8,465 bases of DNA from Candidatus Kuenenia stuttgartensis (GTDB lineage Bacteria > Bacteroidota > Bacteroidia > Chitinophagales > Chitinophagaceae). The notes under the pieces are model-generated. The model had not been told where the DNA came from. It worked only from the letters and a program-made list of their open reading frames with translations, and searched no databases. The position numbers and the translations under genes were made by a program. Positions 6,790 through 8,465 of the stretch are shown piece after piece. The stretch covers positions 1 to 8,465 of the forward strand of contig CALQJH020000076.1 of the NCBI GenBank assembly GCA_943330835.2, read 5' to 3'. The first letter of the stretch is position 1; each line of letters starts with the position of its first letter.

Positions 6790-8064
6790 TTAAACCGACA
6801 ATCCCTTCACAAACTCACTCGGCGTTTTCCCTGTATGCAATTTAAAAGCCCGGATAAAAGTGCTTTGAGAAGTAAAGCCGATTTTGGTGGAAATGGCTTC
6901 CAGGGTAAGATGATTTGAGTTTCCTTTTTTTAATAACTGGGTGGCGTAATCAATTCTTAATTTATTTCTCCAATCTGAGAAAGATAGTTCCAGGATGGTG
7001 TTGAAATAGTAAGTCAGGTGATGCGAAGGCAGACTGGATTTTGAAGCAATATTTAATAATTTAAATTCAGGCTCCAGATAATTTTCATTTTTGATGATTT
7101 CATTGATGGCAGCTTCGATCTTCTCAATATAATCTGATGAAAATAAAAGTGGAAGTTCTTTTTTTTCTGCTGTATCTGATGGTACGGCTTCTTCTGAAAT
7201 CTCCGCAATTGAATCGGAAGGAGCAGCTTCCATCACAACTTGAGTTTCCTGAAAATGATTGGCAAACAAAGACTCCTTTACTTCTATCGGCAACCCATAC
7301 ATAATTTGAGGAAAAAACATCACAATCATATTCATACTCACATAAACAATCGAGGCAAACAACAAAGCCCCACTCGCCTTCTGCAAAAAAATGGATTTGT
7401 CATCATAAATCCACATGTTCGCCATAGTCACAGTGAAATTGAGTGTGATGATGGTGATGATTAATACGAAAATAAAAAGCCATTTACGAATAAGTTTAAA
7501 CTGTGGCACATTGTAAATCCTGCTGGAGCTGCTTCTTTTATATTTCCATATCAGGTACCACAAAGAACCCGAATAAAAATAAATATGCAATACATTCAAT
7601 GCCTGATCAACTTTGTGAGGAATAATAAAATTGAGATGAAACTGCTGCATATCCCAATTTTCACTTTGGATATTTTCAGCAACCAGTAATTTATAACTCC
7701 AGGCTGAGCAGAGATACGGTATAAAACCGATAAAAGTGGCTGCAAACGGAACAAAATGTATAATATCTATATTGTTGAGCTGGCTATTATCTCGCAACAT
7801 GCTCCTCACATAAAAAAAAGCAAACGGCCCAATTAAATAAAAAAAAGCATGCGTATTGGTAAAAAAAGCTACCCAATTTCTTGATTCCGCAAAAAAAAAC
7901 GTGAAGGATTCAAGCAGATATAAAGATGAAAAAAACAGAAATCCTGCCAAAAAATGGTTAGTACTTTTAAATCCTCTATTATAAAACAAAATCAACATTG
8001 GCAGAAAAAGGCCTAATAAACTGATATATGGGATAATGTTGTGCAAACGAAAATTTTCAAGCAA
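6790..8064 (-). CDS. Membrane-anchored AraC-family transcriptional regulator
   Basis: This 424-residue protein probably binds DNA near its own gene while anchored in the inner membrane. Residues 1-255 hold about seven hydrophobic segments (near 10-27, 37-55, 65-87, 102-122, 155-173, 194-214, 228-252). Residues 260-308 are an acidic, Ala/Ser-rich linker in which a PSD..AE pattern occurs twice. Residues 310-420 are an AraC-type domain: first helix-turn-helix near FKLLNIASKSSLPSHHLTYY, second in LTLEAISTKIGFTSQSTF, followed by the family signature IRAFKLHTGKTPSEF. The frame has no ATG between the upstream stop (8074-8076) and residue 23, which lies inside the first membrane segment, so TTG at 8062-8064 is taken as start. 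The family commonly controls transport, stress or surface genes; the signal is unknown. It stands alone between gene-free spacers, upstream of the exported-protein cluster in the same orientation, which makes that cluster a candidate target. Confidence 0.
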   Translation of the reverse strand: MLENFRLHNIIPYISLLGLFLPMLILFYNRGFKSTNHFLAGFLFFSSLYLLESFTFFFAESRNWVAFFTNTHAFFYLIGPFAFFYVRSMLRDNSQLNNIDIIHFVPFAATFIGFIPYLCSAWSYKLLVAENIQSENWDMQQFHLNFIIPHKVDQALNVLHIYFYSGSLWYLIWKYKRSSSSRIYNVPQFKLIRKWLFIFVLIITIITLNFTVTMANMWIYDDKSIFLQKASGALLFASIVYVSMNMIVMFFPQIMYGLPIEVKESLFANHFQETQVVMEAAPSDSIAEISEEAVPSDTAEKKELPLLFSSDYIEKIEAAINEIIKNENYLEPEFKLLNIASKSSLPSHHLTYYFNTILELSFSDWRNKLRIDYATQLLKKGNSNHLTLEAISTKIGFTSQSTFIRAFKLHTGKTPSEFVKGLSV

Positions 8065-8084
8065 ATTTAATAGTTATACGTTGT

Positions 8085-8118
8085 ACTTAAAAATCTAGAT
8101 TCGTATAGATTTTTAAGT
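8085..8118. promoter_or_regulatory. 13-bp perfect inverted repeat in the leader of the AraC-type gene
   Basis: ACTTAAAAATCTA at 8085-8097 is matched exactly by its reverse complement at 8106-8118, with an 8-bp spacer (GATTCGTA). The arm centres are 21 bp apart. It lies 20 bp upstream of the TTG start codon. It could be an operator for self-regulation or, if the promoter is further upstream, an RNA hairpin close to the start codon. There is no T-run after it on either strand, so it does not look like a terminator. Confidence 0.
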
Positions 8119-8130
8119 GCCATTGTTAAA

Positions 8131-8140
8131 CAAAAAGATA
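8131..8140 (-). promoter_or_regulatory. Weak candidate promoter box for the AraC-type gene
   Basis: The minus strand reads TATCTTTTTG, close to the TAnnTTTG -7 pattern. A TTTTG lies about 23 bp further upstream, rather far for the usual -33 spacing. If used, the transcript leader would contain the 13-bp inverted repeat. This is the best match in the spacer but a weak one. Confidence 0.
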
Positions 8141-8166
8141 TTTACCGATATCATTTGCCGATACAA
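8141..8166. repeat. Tandem 13-bp imperfect direct repeat
   Basis: TTTACCGATATCA (8141-8153) is followed directly by TTTGCCGATACAA (8154-8166), identical at 10 of 13 positions with a shared CCGATA core. It sits immediately upstream of the candidate promoter box of the AraC-type gene, where an activator site would be expected. Tandem rather than inverted sites suit AraC-type monomers; self-regulation is a guess. Confidence 0.
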
Positions 8167-8172
8167 AACTTT

Positions 8173-8196
8173 AAAACCCTTATTAGTAAAGGTTTT
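8173..8196 (-). terminator. Terminator-like hairpin after the right-edge gene
   Basis: Arms of 10 bp (8173-8182 and 8187-8196) pair at 9 of 10 positions around a 4-nt loop. On the minus strand the transcript reads AAAACC..., then ...AAGGGTTTT, ending in a short T-run. It lies about 85 bp after the stop codon of the right-edge gene and before the AraC-type promoter region, so it would separate the two units. The hairpin is almost symmetric and could work in both directions. Confidence 0.
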
Positions 8197-8281
8197 CAGA
8201 GGCGGGGTACAAATGAGATACAAGGATAAAAAGTAAGAACATGTTTCAATAATCTATTTTTTTACTGAGATTTGAAACCTC

Positions 8282-8465
8282 TCAAATCAATTTATCCAAT
8301 AAATTTTTCTTAACTAATTCAAACGCAGCAGTCTGATTATATTGTTCTGTTGGTCTGATTAGACCAGCAATATCACCAATGAATTCATCATCTTGCATTT
8401 TTGCTTCCATATTTTGAAGATACATTTTTTTACTTGGCGGATGATCTACAACAAAATTCATATAC
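8282..8465 (-). CDS. C-terminal end of an unrecognised protein (5' end beyond the right edge)
   Basis: The frame is open from the window edge to a TGA at 8282-8284. An ATG at 8459-8461 would give a 59-residue protein, but the frame continues upstream of it, so this is probably the end of a longer gene. The visible protein contains DHPPSKKMYLQNMEAKM, then DDEFIGDIAGLIRP and a final AFELVKKNLLDKLI: charged, helical-looking and soluble, with no signal peptide or membrane segment. The pattern of DI..L.RP followed by an amphipathic terminal helix reminds me of the C-termini of some AbiEii-type nucleotidyltransferases (toxin components of type IV toxin-antitoxin systems), but that rests on memory of short patterns and is weak. 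A terminator-like hairpin follows it. Confidence 0.
   Translation of the reverse strand, partial: YMNFVVDHPPSKKMYLQNMEAKMQDDEFIGDIAGLIRPTEQYNQTAAFELVKKNLLDKLI

Noticed and set aside
7240..7464. 74-codon plus-strand frame, His- and Arg-rich
   Set aside because: It is antisense to the membrane segments and linker of the AraC-type gene; its His-rich look is a by-product of the opposite coding strand.
8266..8287. Terminator overlapping the stop codon of the right-edge gene
   Set aside because: Only a 5-6 bp stem is possible and it is followed by an A-run, not a T-run, in the direction of transcription; the hairpin at 8173-8196 is better.

Overview
The window comes from an AT-rich Bacteroidota genome, most likely from the Chitinophagales/Sphingobacteriales side. 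Three things point there: exported proteins opening with the 'IGT..P..SA.LD...KG.L.PR' module that is common in that phylum, a membrane-anchored AraC-type regulator of the kind typical of it, and a TAnnTTTG-type promoter element in place of a clear sigma70 -10/-35 pair. Shine-Dalgarno sequences are weak or absent. Every gene I can support lies on the minus strand, so transcription runs right to left.

Layout from right to left. At the right edge (8282-8465) is the C-terminal end of a gene I do not firmly recognise. It is followed by a terminator-like hairpin (8173-8196) and a regulatory-looking leader with a 13-bp perfect inverted repeat. Next is a 424-residue regulator (6790-8064) with seven predicted membrane segments, an acidic linker and a C-terminal AraC-family DNA-binding domain; it appears to start at TTG. 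A 463-bp gene-free spacer (6327-6789) follows, holding an intergenic repeat element, a 24-bp perfect palindrome, a spaced 10-bp direct repeat and a probable -7 promoter box.

The left three quarters is a co-directional set of three paralogous exported proteins: 367 residues (5223-6326), 1382 residues (1019-5167) and at least 304 residues (1-912, running off the left edge). All three have a signal peptide, the same N-terminal module with a WC[TS][DN]C motif, one or more copies of a roughly 100-residue beta-rich repeat, a 'VGD/E' junction and a C-terminal domain that differs between them. The middle protein carries eleven near-uniform repeats (102 or 103 residues), each with two cysteines in fixed places, and ends in a DUF1566/Lcl_C-like domain. 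The other two have one degenerate repeat that lacks the cysteine pair.

The most interesting reading, which is inference, is a small modular family of surface or secreted binding proteins that share a base and stalk but carry different heads. They may be expressed as an operon from the promoter near 6364 and possibly controlled by the adjacent membrane AraC-type protein. No enzyme, RNA gene, transposase, CRISPR array or reverse transcriptase is visible in the window.
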